In this document: positions 13,327 through 20,818 of the stretch, piece by piece
Numbering within the stretch: position 1 is the first letter of the stretch
Layout: the number at the start of each line of letters is the position of its first letter
Assembly (NCBI GenBank): GCA_027023345.1
Contig: JALVVO010000254.1
Coordinates: forward strand, 1 to 24,923
Length of the DNA stretch: 24,923 bases
Origin: Thermaceae bacterium
Lineage (GTDB): Bacteria > Deinococcota > Deinococci > Deinococcales > Marinithermaceae
Direction: 5' to 3'
Notes under the pieces: generated by a model
Database searches by the model: none
The model's input: only the letters and a program-made list of their open reading frames with translations
Told to the model about the DNA's origin: nothing
Position numbers and translations under genes: made by a program

Positions 13327-13563
13327 TTAAGGGCGTGGAGGCCGCCCGGTCCAGGCCTCTTCGAGCCACTTTTCCAAAGCCCGACCGGAGAGCTCGGGGT
13401 CTTCGCTCGCCCCCAGCGAGCGCGGGCGGGGCTCCCCGCGCCCGGCCAGGTAGAGGGAGAGGGCTTCGCGGACGAGCTCGGCCTGGCTCTTCCCTTCCCG
13501 CCGCGCGGCCTCTTTGAGCGCCCGGTGGAGTTCGGGGGGAAGACGGATCGTGAGTTTCCTCAT
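13327..13563 (-). CDS. Ribbon-helix-helix (CopG-like) protein, probable orphan antitoxin
   Basis: The 78-residue product begins MRKLTIRLPPELHRALKEAARREGKSQAELVREALSLYL, a textbook ribbon-helix-helix DNA-binding domain. A charged tail with LEKWLEEAW may be a toxin-binding segment. AAGGTGAT lies about 6 bases before the ATG and can serve as SD; TAAGGT in the same place also resembles a -10 box. The next gene on this strand encodes an unrecognised small protein rather than a PIN or RelE toxin, so this looks like an orphan antitoxin or a small transcription regulator. It is divergent from manA, whose start is 53 bases away, and could share regulatory DNA with it. Confidence 0.75.
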   Translation of the reverse strand: MRKLTIRLPPELHRALKEAARREGKSQAELVREALSLYLAGRGEPRPRSLGASEDPELSGRALEKWLEEAWTGRPPRP

Positions 13564-13602
13564 TCGCTATCACCTTAACCGGCCGCCCGGACCTCGGTGG
13601 AA

Positions 13603-13608
13603 TACGCT
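13603..13608 (+). promoter_or_regulatory. Candidate -10 box for leaderless manA mRNA
   Basis: TACGCT precedes the manA ATG by exactly 7 bases and there is no SD between them, matching the spacing of other leaderless starts in this window. The hexamer is a weak match and no -35 box is seen. Confidence 0.35.
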
Positions 13609-13615
13609 GAACGCG

Positions 13616-14479
13616 ATGGCAGAACCCCTAATCTCCCTGAAGCCCCGCCTCGTGCCCCGGGTCTGGGGCGGCCGGCGGCTCGCCCGGCGCTTCGGCTACG
13701 AGGGCGAGGAGCCGGTCGGCGAGGCTTGGATGGTCTACGACGAAAACGAGATCCTTGAAGGCTCCTTCGCAGGCCGGAGGCTCAAGGACGTGCTCCCCGA
13801 GCTCGGGCCCGGTTTTCTTGGCGAGAAGGCGGTGCGAAGGTATGGGCTCGAGCTTCCGCTCCTCATCAAGCTCCTCGACACCGCCGCCTGGCTCAGCGTC
13901 CAGGTGCACCCCGACGACGCCTACGCCCACACCGTCGAGGCCCACACTGGCTTCCACGGCAAGAACGAGGCCTGGGTCGTCCTCGAGGCCGAGCCCGGGG
14001 CCGAGGTCGTCTACGGGGTTAGGCGCCCCCTCACCCGCGACGAGCTCCGGGCCGCCGCCCAGGACGGGAGCATCCTCGAGCTTTTGAACTTTGTGCCGGT
14101 GGAGCCGGGCGACGTGATCTACATCCCCGCCGGCACCATCCACGCTCTGGGGCCGGGGATCCTGCTCTACGAGGTGCAACAGCGCTCCGACCTCACTTAC
14201 CGCCTCTACGACTACGGCCGCGGTCGCGAGCTGCATCTGGAAAAAGCGCTCGACGTCGCCCGCCTGGAGCCCACCCCAGCGCAAAAGGCGCGCCTACATC
14301 CGGGTAAGTTCCTCGCCACCCCGTTCTTTTCCCTTTGGCTTCTCGAAGGCGAGGCCCGCGCTCCCGAGGACAGCTTCCTCACCTTCGTCCACCCTGAAGA
14401 GCCCCTCCCCGGCCGCGTCCTCGCCGCCGGTAGAAGCACCCGCTTGCCTGCCGGCCCCTGGCTCGCGGCAGGGCTTTGA
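13616..14479 (+). CDS. manA: Class I mannose-6-phosphate isomerase
   Basis: The 287-residue cupin enzyme interconverts fructose 6-phosphate and mannose 6-phosphate, feeding GDP-mannose and surface glycan precursors. Visible motifs are RVWGGRRLARRFGY near the N-terminus, LLIKLLDTAAWLSVQVHPDD with the zinc-binding Gln and His, HGKNEAWVVLEAEPGA with the zinc-binding Glu, and IYIPAGTIHALGPGILLYEVQQ with the last zinc-binding His. The length fits the short bacterial ManA type. The start ATG is preceded by TACGCT at 7 bases and no SD. It stands between a toxin-antitoxin remnant and a vapC pseudogene, about 470 bases before the polysaccharide operon, so it may serve glycan precursor supply as well as general metabolism. 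Confidence 0.92.
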   Translation: MAEPLISLKPRLVPRVWGGRRLARRFGYEGEEPVGEAWMVYDENEILEGSFAGRRLKDVLPELGPGFLGEKAVRRYGLELPLLIKLLDTAAWLSVQVHPDDAYAHTVEAHTGFHGKNEAWVVLEAEPGAEVVYGVRRPLTRDELRAAAQDGSILELLNFVPVEPGDVIYIPAGTIHALGPGILLYEVQQRSDLTYRLYDYGRGRELHLEKALDVARLEPTPAQKARLHPGKFLATPFFSLWLLEGEARAPEDSFLTFVHPEEPLPGRVLAAGRSTRLPAGPWLAAGL

Positions 14480-14515
14480 GCGCTGGTCGCGAGGCTCAGC
14501 AGATCACACGGACAT

Positions 14516-14745
14516 CTACCCCGAGGTCCAGCCTGCACAGCTCTTGTCGGTGGTGAGCGCGGGGAGCCCCAGGCGCCTTGCGAGAGCCAGGAAGGCCCGG
14601 TTGCCAAGGGAGAGCTCTAGCGAGGGGATGAGCGGCCGCAGCCGGGCGGCCTCAGTGGTTTGCTAGTGGCGGAGCTCGCGAACGCCTAATCCAGCCTCGA
14701 TTTGAGCTTTCAAGCGATGTCTGGGTTCTCCAGGGTTGGCCACGG
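14516..14745 (-). pseudogene. Decayed vapC-type PIN toxin gene
   Basis: One minus-strand frame reads PVANPGEPRHRLKAQ, then an internal TAG (14663-14665), then TTEAARLRPL, LELSLGNRAFLALARRLG and LPALTTDKSCAGW before a stop at 14516-14518. This matches the second half of VapC-like PIN proteins (NLAEVLHRL... LSLGDRxCLALALRLGLPALTADRAW). The in-frame stop, loss of the Asp in LGDR (now Asn) and the scrambled end show it is broken. The N-terminal half with the first catalytic Asp is not recognisable upstream. Most of the space between manA and the transporter gene is this relic. Confidence 0.6.
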
Positions 14746-14840
14746 GCTCCCTTCGGCTTCTACCGTGGTCGAGCTTTTGCGGCGTCGTAGAAGTCAACTC
14801 TACGTTAGGTTGGCCGGTACGCTATGGGATGGCAGGGGCT

Positions 14841-14870
14841 TTGACAAACGCCCCCTAGCACCGGCAACTT
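14841..14870 (+). promoter_or_regulatory. Candidate promoter of the sulfated-glycan operon
   Basis: A perfect -35 hexamer TTGACA (14841-14846) is followed after 18 bases by a poor -10, CAACTT (14865-14870). A second possible -10, TAGCAT, lies at 14924-14929, 17 bases before the transporter ATG, without a matching -35. One of these probably drives the nine-gene operon. The rest of 14746-14946 shows nothing I can assign. Confidence 0.35.
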
Positions 14871-14946
14871 GCCCTGCAAGCTTCGGTCATAAGTACCAGC
14901 GGACCGGTGGAGAGCAGATCGGATAGCATAGGCCCGCGCACGTGTT

Positions 14947-16362
14947 ATGGGACGAGTGGCGAACCTGAAAAAGGCATGGCGGTGGTTGCGGGCCCCCGAA
15001 CGCAGGTGGGCCTGGTACCTTGCGGCCGGAATGCTTTATGGAGCCATTCAGTTCCTACCGATTGGAGGGCTATCTAAGGAGGCACGTGGAGCGCTCGCGG
15101 TCTTCGCGGTGGCGGGGTTTTTGTGGGGTACGAACAGCCTACCGTTGGCCGTTACCGGGGTGTTGGTCCTTTTTCTTCTTCCAGTAAGCGGAGCTCTATC
15201 GGCAGAAGAGGTCTATGCCTATTTTGGCAGCGACGCTGTGTTCTTCATCCTTGGGGCCCTCATCCTAGCAAGCCCAGTCATGCGCTCGGGGCTGAGTGCA
15301 CGACTTGCCCTCCTCGCTGTTCGCCGCTTTGGTGAAAGGCCCAGGGCACTGGTCGCGGTGCTACTCGTTACCCCTGCACTGATGGCCTTTTTCATCAGCG
15401 AACACGCGGTAGTGGCCATGCTCTTTCCCTTGGTGCTGGAACTTGCGCGGGCCTCAGGCGCGAGACCCGGAGAAAAGCTGGGCATGGTTTACTTCTTGGC
15501 GCTTGCCTGGGGTGCAATCGTGGGGGGAATAGCCACGCTCTTGGGGGGTGCCCGGGCTCCCCTCGCGCTAGGGATGCTACAGGCTTCGACGGGTTCGGGG
15601 ATCGGTTTTTTGTCATGGCTATGGGCCACGGCGCCTCTGGTGCTGGGCCTCCTGGCCACTGCCCTCGCCGTACTCTGGCGCTTGCTTCCCGAGGACGCCG
15701 CTTTGGATGGCTTACTTGCACACCTCAACGCACGGGTGCGGGACCTCGGAAGCTTCTCTTATCGGGAGTGGAAGGTCCTAGGCCTTTGGCTCATGGTTGT
15801 GGGGATGTGGATTTTTCTCGGGGAGGCCTGGGGGCTTGGGACGGTTGCCCTTCTCGGGGTGGTTCTCGCCTTTGTCCTCGGAGTAGCCGATTGGCGGGAG
15901 GTCGAGGAAGACGTGAACTGGGGGGTCTTCCTTATGTACGGTAGTGCCATCGCCTTGGCTTCGGCACTTCAAGCCACCGGGGCGGCGGCCTTCCTCGCCA
16001 GTACGCTTTTCGGCGGGGTCCATGCAAAGGCTTCGGCCTTAGCCGCTATTTTGATTCTCTCGCTTTTGCTCACCGAAGTCATGAGCAACGCCGCCGCGGT
16101 TGCGGTTTTGATGCCTGTGGCCCTGGCGGCCTCGAGCGCATTGGGTTTGTCCCCCCAAGTTGCTACGTTGGGAGTAGCAGTGTCTGCCGGCCTCGCTTTC
16201 CTCCTACCTGTTAGCACTCCTGCAATCGCCATCGTGGTGAGTAGCGGTTACGTTCGCCCGTTGCAGGCCTTCCGATACGGCCTTTGGCTAAAAGGCGTAG
16301 GCTTTTTACTCTTATTAGTGGTGGCTTGGGTCTATTGGCCGTGGATCGGCTTCGGAGGTTAG
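14947..16362 (+). CDS. SLC13/DASS-family anion transporter, probably sulfate uptake
   Basis: The 471-residue membrane protein has about 11-12 hydrophobic segments and the internal two-repeat plan of divalent anion:sodium symporters. Repeat one has ISEHAVVAMLFPLVLELA and repeat two has MSNAAAVAVLMPVALAASSALG; the latter corresponds to the conserved SNT-type substrate/sodium-binding hairpin. A cytoplasmic N-terminus with WRWLRAPERRW precedes the first membrane span. The family carries sulfate, dicarboxylates or phosphate. Sulfate is inferred here because ATP sulfurylase and APS kinase follow in the same operon. The start is ATG 14947, or possibly GTG 14959 (GGGACGA just upstream). Three bases separate it from the next gene, whose SD overlaps its stop. 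Confidence 0.85.
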   Translation: MGRVANLKKAWRWLRAPERRWAWYLAAGMLYGAIQFLPIGGLSKEARGALAVFAVAGFLWGTNSLPLAVTGVLVLFLLPVSGALSAEEVYAYFGSDAVFFILGALILASPVMRSGLSARLALLAVRRFGERPRALVAVLLVTPALMAFFISEHAVVAMLFPLVLELARASGARPGEKLGMVYFLALAWGAIVGGIATLLGGARAPLALGMLQASTGSGIGFLSWLWATAPLVLGLLATALAVLWRLLPEDAALDGLLAHLNARVRDLGSFSYREWKVLGLWLMVVGMWIFLGEAWGLGTVALLGVVLAFVLGVADWREVEEDVNWGVFLMYGSAIALASALQATGAAAFLASTLFGGVHAKASALAAILILSLLLTEVMSNAAAVAVLMPVALAASSALGLSPQVATLGVAVSAGLAFLLPVSTPAIAIVVSSGYVRPLQAFRYGLWLKGVGFLLLLVVAWVYWPWIGFGG

Positions 16363-16365
16363 CGG

Positions 16366-16767
16366 GTGGTTTGCCTGGTTTTAGCCAATCCCTACGACTA
16401 TGTTCCTGTTACTGAGAAGGCAATATCCGCGGCTCGGGCTGCCGAATCTGGTTTGCTCGTAGTGTTTTATATATCGCCCACACGCTTGCGCCGCACAGTG
16501 GAGGAGCTAGGGGAGAAGGGATGGCTTGGCCCTGGCTCGCTTCGTCAATTGGAGGATTCCATGCTGGAGGGTTACCGGGCGCTGGCTGAAGACGTGCTCA
16601 AAGCGGTGGCCGAACGTGCAGAGGCGGCAGGGGTGGGGACGCAGGTGCGAACGTACGAGGGCAGCCGACTTGGTCTTTTAGGTCTGCTTGAAGCCGAAGG
16701 TTGTAGTAAGGTCTTGGCGGATGCCTACGTCGGTGAGCTTTCGCATCCGGCGGCGCAGGAAGGGTAG
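16366..16767 (+). CDS. UspA-like (universal stress protein) domain protein
   Basis: The 133-residue product has the alternating strand/helix order of Usp domains: VCLVLANPYDYVPVTEKAISAARAAESGLLVVFYI, a long helix (EGYRALAEDVLKAVAERAEAAG) and VRTYEGSRLGLLGLLEAEGCSKVLA. The usual GxxG...GS ATP-binding motif near the C-terminus is not evident, so it may not bind ATP. GTG 16366 follows GGAGGT with 5 bases between them, overlapping the transporter stop. It lies between the anion transporter and ATP sulfurylase, with 4 bases to the latter, so a role in regulating sulfate uptake or activation is plausible. That role is inference only. Confidence 0.7.
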   Translation: MVCLVLANPYDYVPVTEKAISAARAAESGLLVVFYISPTRLRRTVEELGEKGWLGPGSLRQLEDSMLEGYRALAEDVLKAVAERAEAAGVGTQVRTYEGSRLGLLGLLEAEGCSKVLADAYVGELSHPAAQEG

Positions 16768-16771
16768 ACAC

Positions 16772-17971
16772 GTGGCAGAGTTGATGACCGAGAGCGAAAC
16801 GGATTTGGTGGCGCCCCACGGGGGCGAGCTGGTCAACCGGGTGGTGACGGGTCCAGAGAGGGTAGCGTTTTTAGAGCGAATTCGTGATTTGACTGTCTTG
16901 GAAATCAACGAGCGGAATGTAGCTGATCTTGAGTGTATTGCTACTGGGGTTTACTCCCCGCTTGAGGGCTTCATGGAAGAGGCCGATTACCGCACGGTGG
17001 TCAGCGAGATGCGCCTTGCGAGCGGCCTGCCCTGGACGGTGCCCATTACCCTGCCGGTAGCGGAGGACGTCGCTGAGGGCCTTTCGCTTGACGACGAGGT
17101 CGCCCTCAGCTGGAGGGGCCAGGTGCTAGCGGTGATGCGCGTTGCCAGCATCTACCGTCCCGATAAAGCGGAGGAAGCCCGCGAGGTCTACCGTACCGAG
17201 GACGACCGTCACCCCGGGGTGGCCGCGCTTTATCAAAGCGGCCCCGTTTACCTGGGCGGCCCCATCTGGCTTTTGAACCCCATTCCCCACGAGAAATTCC
17301 ACGCCTACCGCCTCACCCCGGCCGAGACCCGGGCCGAGTTCGCCCGCCGGGGCTGGAAAACGGTAGTGGCCTTTCAGACCCGAAACCCGATCCACCGCGC
17401 CCACGAGTACTTGCAGAAGGTGGCGCTTGAGATGGTGGACGGGCTCTTCGTGAACCCGCTGGTCGGCGCCACTAAGGCCGACGACGTGCCTGCCGAGGTG
17501 CGGGTGCACACCTACGAGGTGGTCCTCGAGAAGTACTATCCCAAGGATCGGGTGCTGCTCGGGGTGTTCCCTGCGGCCATGCGCTATGCCGGTCCCCGTG
17601 AGGCCGTGCTCCACGCTATCGCCCGCAAAAACTACGGCGCCACCCACTTCATCGTGGGGCGCGACCACGCAGGAGTAGGCGACTACTACGGCACCTACGA
17701 CGCGCAAAAGATCTTCGACGAGTTTGCCCCCGGTGAGCTCGGCATCACGCCCCTCAAGTTCGAGCACGCCTTCTACTGTAGGGCCTGTGGCCAGATGACC
17801 ACCAGCAAGACCTGTCCCCACGACAGCGAGCACCGGGTGCATCTTTCGGGCACCAAGGTGCGGGCGATGCTTCGCCGGGGCGAGATGCCACCGCCAGAGT
17901 TCACCCGGCCCGAGGTGGCGCGGATCCTGATTGAGGCTTACCAGAAGATTAACGGAGGGAAGGGCGAATGA
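16772..17971 (+). CDS. sat: Sulfate adenylyltransferase (ATP sulfurylase)
   Basis: This cytosolic enzyme makes adenosine 5'-phosphosulfate and pyrophosphate from ATP and sulfate. The 399-residue product is a full-length single-subunit (Sat-type) sulfurylase. It has QTRNPIHRAHEY at about residues 202-213 (nucleotide-binding HxxH-type motif) and GRDHAGVGDYYG at about 296-307. A Cys/His cluster, FYCRACGQMTTSKTCPHDSEH, corresponds to the zinc site known in Thermus sulfurylase. The start is GTG 16772, with AGGAAGGG about 7 bases upstream; ATG 16784 is an alternative. Its last 4 bases overlap cysC (ATGA), so the two activating steps are translationally coupled. No APS or PAPS reductase gene lies in the operon, which points to sulfation rather than sulfur assimilation. 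Confidence 0.96.
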   Translation: MAELMTESETDLVAPHGGELVNRVVTGPERVAFLERIRDLTVLEINERNVADLECIATGVYSPLEGFMEEADYRTVVSEMRLASGLPWTVPITLPVAEDVAEGLSLDDEVALSWRGQVLAVMRVASIYRPDKAEEAREVYRTEDDRHPGVAALYQSGPVYLGGPIWLLNPIPHEKFHAYRLTPAETRAEFARRGWKTVVAFQTRNPIHRAHEYLQKVALEMVDGLFVNPLVGATKADDVPAEVRVHTYEVVLEKYYPKDRVLLGVFPAAMRYAGPREAVLHAIARKNYGATHFIVGRDHAGVGDYYGTYDAQKIFDEFAPGELGITPLKFEHAFYCRACGQMTTSKTCPHDSEHRVHLSGTKVRAMLRRGEMPPPEFTRPEVARILIEAYQKINGGKGE

Positions 17972-18525
17972 GCGTGAACCAAAAGGGCGTCACCGTTTGG
18001 TTTACCGGTCTTTCTGGCGCAGGCAAGACCACTTTAGCCCGTGCGGTGTACGACGAGCTAAAAAGACGCGGTTACCGCGTGGAGATCCTCGATGGCGACG
18101 TGGTGCGTCAGTACCTCACTAAGGGTCTTGGCTTCACCAAGGAAGATCGAGACGAAAATATCCGTCGTATCGGCTTTGTCGCCCACTTGCTGACCCGCAA
18201 TGGAGTAATCGTGCTTGTGGCTGCGATTTCGCCCTACCGGGAAACCCGCGAAGAGGTGCGGCGTAAGATCGGGGACTTTATCGAAGTCTACGTGAACGCG
18301 CCCTTGGAGGTGTGTGAAGAGCGGGATGTAAAGGGCCTTTATAAAAAAGCACGGGCGGGGGAGATCAAGAACTTTACCGGGGTTGATGATCCCTACGAAC
18401 CGCCGCTCAATCCAGAGGTAGAGTGTCGCACGGATTTGGAGAGTGTGGACGAAAGCGTAGCCAAGGTTTTGAAAAAGCTTGAGGAGTTGGGATACCTACG
18501 CCCCATGGTGGGCCGAGGGGCTTAA
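17968..18525 (+). CDS. cysC: Adenylylsulfate kinase (APS kinase)
   Basis: The 185-residue enzyme phosphorylates APS to PAPS, the universal sulfate donor. The Walker A motif GLSGAGKTT is at residues 14-22, followed by the DGDVVRQYL segment, FTKEDRDENIRRIGFVA and FIEVYVNAPLEVCEERDVKGLYKKAR, all typical of APS kinases. It starts at ATG 17968 inside the end of sat. The next gene is a flippase 6 bases downstream and a sulfotransferase follows, so PAPS made here is most likely used for glycan sulfation. Confidence 0.96.
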   Translation: MSVNQKGVTVWFTGLSGAGKTTLARAVYDELKRRGYRVEILDGDVVRQYLTKGLGFTKEDRDENIRRIGFVAHLLTRNGVIVLVAAISPYRETREEVRRKIGDFIEVYVNAPLEVCEERDVKGLYKKARAGEIKNFTGVDDPYEPPLNPEVECRTDLESVDESVAKVLKKLEELGYLRPMVGRGA

Positions 18526-18531
18526 CACGGT

Positions 18532-19890
18532 ATGTTCAAGGCCCTGCCTTGGCTATGGAAGCACCTGCGCCGACCTAATCTGCATTTTTCGCTCGCACTT
18601 GGCGCCGGTCTGGCTTTTGCCTTCCAGGTTATTGGGGTGGGGCTAAGTTACGTTGTCCAAGTACTTCTTGCCCGCTGGCTTGGGTCGGCAGAGTATGGGC
18701 GATACACTTACACTATAGCTTGGACTTCCCTGCTTGCGGTGTTTGCAAGTTTGGGTTTTCCGACAGCAGCGTTGCGGTTTGTTCCCGAGTATGTATCTCA
18801 AAGAAAATGGTCTTTTCTTCAAGGTTTCTTGCGTGTGAGCAGTGGATTTACTTTTCTAATGGGTCTCACTATTTCGGCGGCGCTTGCAATTGTCATTAAC
18901 ATGTACGCAAGTGTCCTTGGCGTGGAAGAAGCTCAAGCAACTATTCTAGCGTTAGGAATCTGGCTGGTTCCGATACTCGCTTTAGTTAATTTAAACGCAG
19001 AACTGTTTAAGGCCCTTCGTCGAATAGTTTTAGTATATGGGCCCCAGGTGCTTCTCCGCCCGGTGGTTTTGGTGGTCGGCGCCGGAGTGTTGTTCTGGAG
19101 TGGTGCGCTGACGGCAAGGGCCGCAGTGGGGGTTGCATACTTGAGTTTACTAGTCGCCTTGGTTGTCCAACTGTGGGCGCTGACGAGGGCACTTCCGGAT
19201 GGAGCTCGAGGTGTCCGCCCCGCCTATGATGTGCGACAGTGGTTACGGGTATCCATGCCTTTGCTGCTAATATCGGGTTATCTTGTATTACTTAATAAAA
19301 CAGATGTAATCATGATAGGGTTCTGGTTGGGTCCGGAACATGTGGGAATTTACAACGCGGCCGCCAAAACGGCTGCTTTAGTTGGCTTTGTATTGGTGGC
19401 GGTCAATGCCGTACTTGCCCCCATGATTTCCTCGCTCTATACACAGGGGCGTCGTTTGGAGTTGCAGCGGATGTTGTACTTTTCGGCCCATGGAATATTC
19501 TGGCCATCGTTGCTCATGGGGAGTGGTTTGGTTCTCTTTGGAAAATCTATTCTCAGGTTCTTCGGCCCGGAGTTCGTAGATGCTTATCCTGCTATGGCTA
19601 TTCTGGTATTGGGACAGCTTGTGAATGCCGGTGCGGGTTCCGTAGGGTACCTTATGAACCTTACTGGCCACCAGTATCAAAGCGCTCGTGTATATGGTTG
19701 GAGCGCATTAGTAAATGTAGCGCTGAATGCGATAGGTATTCCGTTTCTTGGGATTACCGGCGCAGCAATTGCGACGGCAGGCACGATGGCGCTGTGGAAT
19801 GTATGGCTACATCGGCTTGTCGTGAGGAATTTGGGTGTGTATGCCTCAGTTATCTCTGCGCTTTTTAGTCGGCGCACTCTTGGGAGGTGA
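18532..19890 (+). CDS. Wzx-like polysaccharide flippase
   Basis: The 452-residue membrane protein begins with a short basic N-terminus and then VGLSYVVQVLLARWLGSAEYGRYTYTIAW, a hallmark start of MOP-superfamily polysaccharide exporters. About 12-14 hydrophobic segments follow, including a central PLLLISGYLVLLNKTDVIMIGFWLG stretch typical of Wzx proteins. It should flip lipid-linked repeat units across the inner membrane. Base composition becomes visibly more AT-rich here than in sat and cysC, as for many horizontally exchanged glycan genes. It is separated by 6 bases from the genes on each side. Confidence 0.88.
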   Translation: MFKALPWLWKHLRRPNLHFSLALGAGLAFAFQVIGVGLSYVVQVLLARWLGSAEYGRYTYTIAWTSLLAVFASLGFPTAALRFVPEYVSQRKWSFLQGFLRVSSGFTFLMGLTISAALAIVINMYASVLGVEEAQATILALGIWLVPILALVNLNAELFKALRRIVLVYGPQVLLRPVVLVVGAGVLFWSGALTARAAVGVAYLSLLVALVVQLWALTRALPDGARGVRPAYDVRQWLRVSMPLLLISGYLVLLNKTDVIMIGFWLGPEHVGIYNAAAKTAALVGFVLVAVNAVLAPMISSLYTQGRRLELQRMLYFSAHGIFWPSLLMGSGLVLFGKSILRFFGPEFVDAYPAMAILVLGQLVNAGAGSVGYLMNLTGHQYQSARVYGWSALVNVALNAIGIPFLGITGAAIATAGTMALWNVWLHRLVVRNLGVYASVISALFSRRTLGR

Positions 19891-19896
19891 ACGTAT

Positions 19897-20802
19897 ATGG
19901 GAAGAATGCCCAACTTTTTGATTATCGGGGCGGCTAAAGCTGGTACCACAGCGCTGTATTACTACCTCAAGCAACATCCTCAGATATTCATGTCTCCCGT
20001 GAAGGAGCCGAACTTTTTCGCATTAGAGGGGCAGAAACCCAATTTCCGGGGACCTGGCGATGGCGAGGCGATAAATCGTTTTTCAATCACCGATATCGAG
20101 GCGTATCAAGCCCTTTTTGAGGGAGCGGAAAATGCGTTGGCTGTGGGAGAAGCGTCACCCTTATATTTGTACAGCCCCGATGCACCTAAGCGCATTCGGC
20201 GCCATATCCCAAACGCCAAGCTGATTGCGATATTGCGCAATCCGGTAGATAGAGCATACTCGGCGTTTCTTCATTTGCTGCGGGATGGACGCGAGCCGCA
20301 TACAGATTTTCGAAAAGCGCTCTTAGAGGAGGAAAGACGTATACAAGAACACTGGGAGCATATATGGCACTATAAGGCTGTGGGTTTCTACTACATTCAA
20401 TTGATGCGATATTATGACCTTTTCGATCGGGATCAGATTCGTATCTACTTGTATGAGGATCTCAAAGAAAAACCCATAGAATTATCACGTGATGTCTTCC
20501 GTTTCCTTGGGGTTAACGCTGACTTTAAGCCAGATATGTCACTACGTTTCAATGTTTCCGGCGTTCCTAGAAATAAAATAATTCACGCTTTCCTGAGCAA
20601 ACCGCATCCGATTAAGTCGCTGTTTAAACCCCTAATCCCTGTCAAGTTGCGCCAACGCTTGGTCGTGACTTTGCGGAACCGGAATCTTGCCAAACCAGAA
20701 TTTCCGATAGCAGTACGTAGAGAGCTTGTTGAGCTATATCGTGAGGATATCCTGAAGCTGCAAGCCCTAATCAAGCGGGACCTGTCCCACTGGCTAAGGT
20801 AG
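19897..20802 (+). CDS. PAPS-dependent sulfotransferase
   Basis: The 301-residue product transfers sulfate from PAPS to an acceptor. The 5'-phosphosulfate-binding loop is visible as LIIGAAKAGTTALYYYL (residues about 8-24). The 3'-phosphate-binding segment is AILRNPVDRAYSAF around Arg114, and VGEASPLYLY lies between them. The C-terminal part contains YEDLKEKPIELSRDVFRFLGV, found in heparan-type and bacterial glycan sulfotransferases. The start ATG 19897 follows GGAGGT at good spacing. With sat and cysC upstream and glycan genes on both sides, the acceptor is most likely the polysaccharide built by this operon. Which sugar is sulfated, and in which compartment, cannot be read from the sequence; PAPS use argues for the cytoplasm. 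Confidence 0.92.
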   Translation: MGRMPNFLIIGAAKAGTTALYYYLKQHPQIFMSPVKEPNFFALEGQKPNFRGPGDGEAINRFSITDIEAYQALFEGAENALAVGEASPLYLYSPDAPKRIRRHIPNAKLIAILRNPVDRAYSAFLHLLRDGREPHTDFRKALLEEERRIQEHWEHIWHYKAVGFYYIQLMRYYDLFDRDQIRIYLYEDLKEKPIELSRDVFRFLGVNADFKPDMSLRFNVSGVPRNKIIHAFLSKPHPIKSLFKPLIPVKLRQRLVVTLRNRNLAKPEFPIAVRRELVELYREDILKLQALIKRDLSHWLR

Positions 20803-20818
20803 GCACGAGGGGGCCTTT

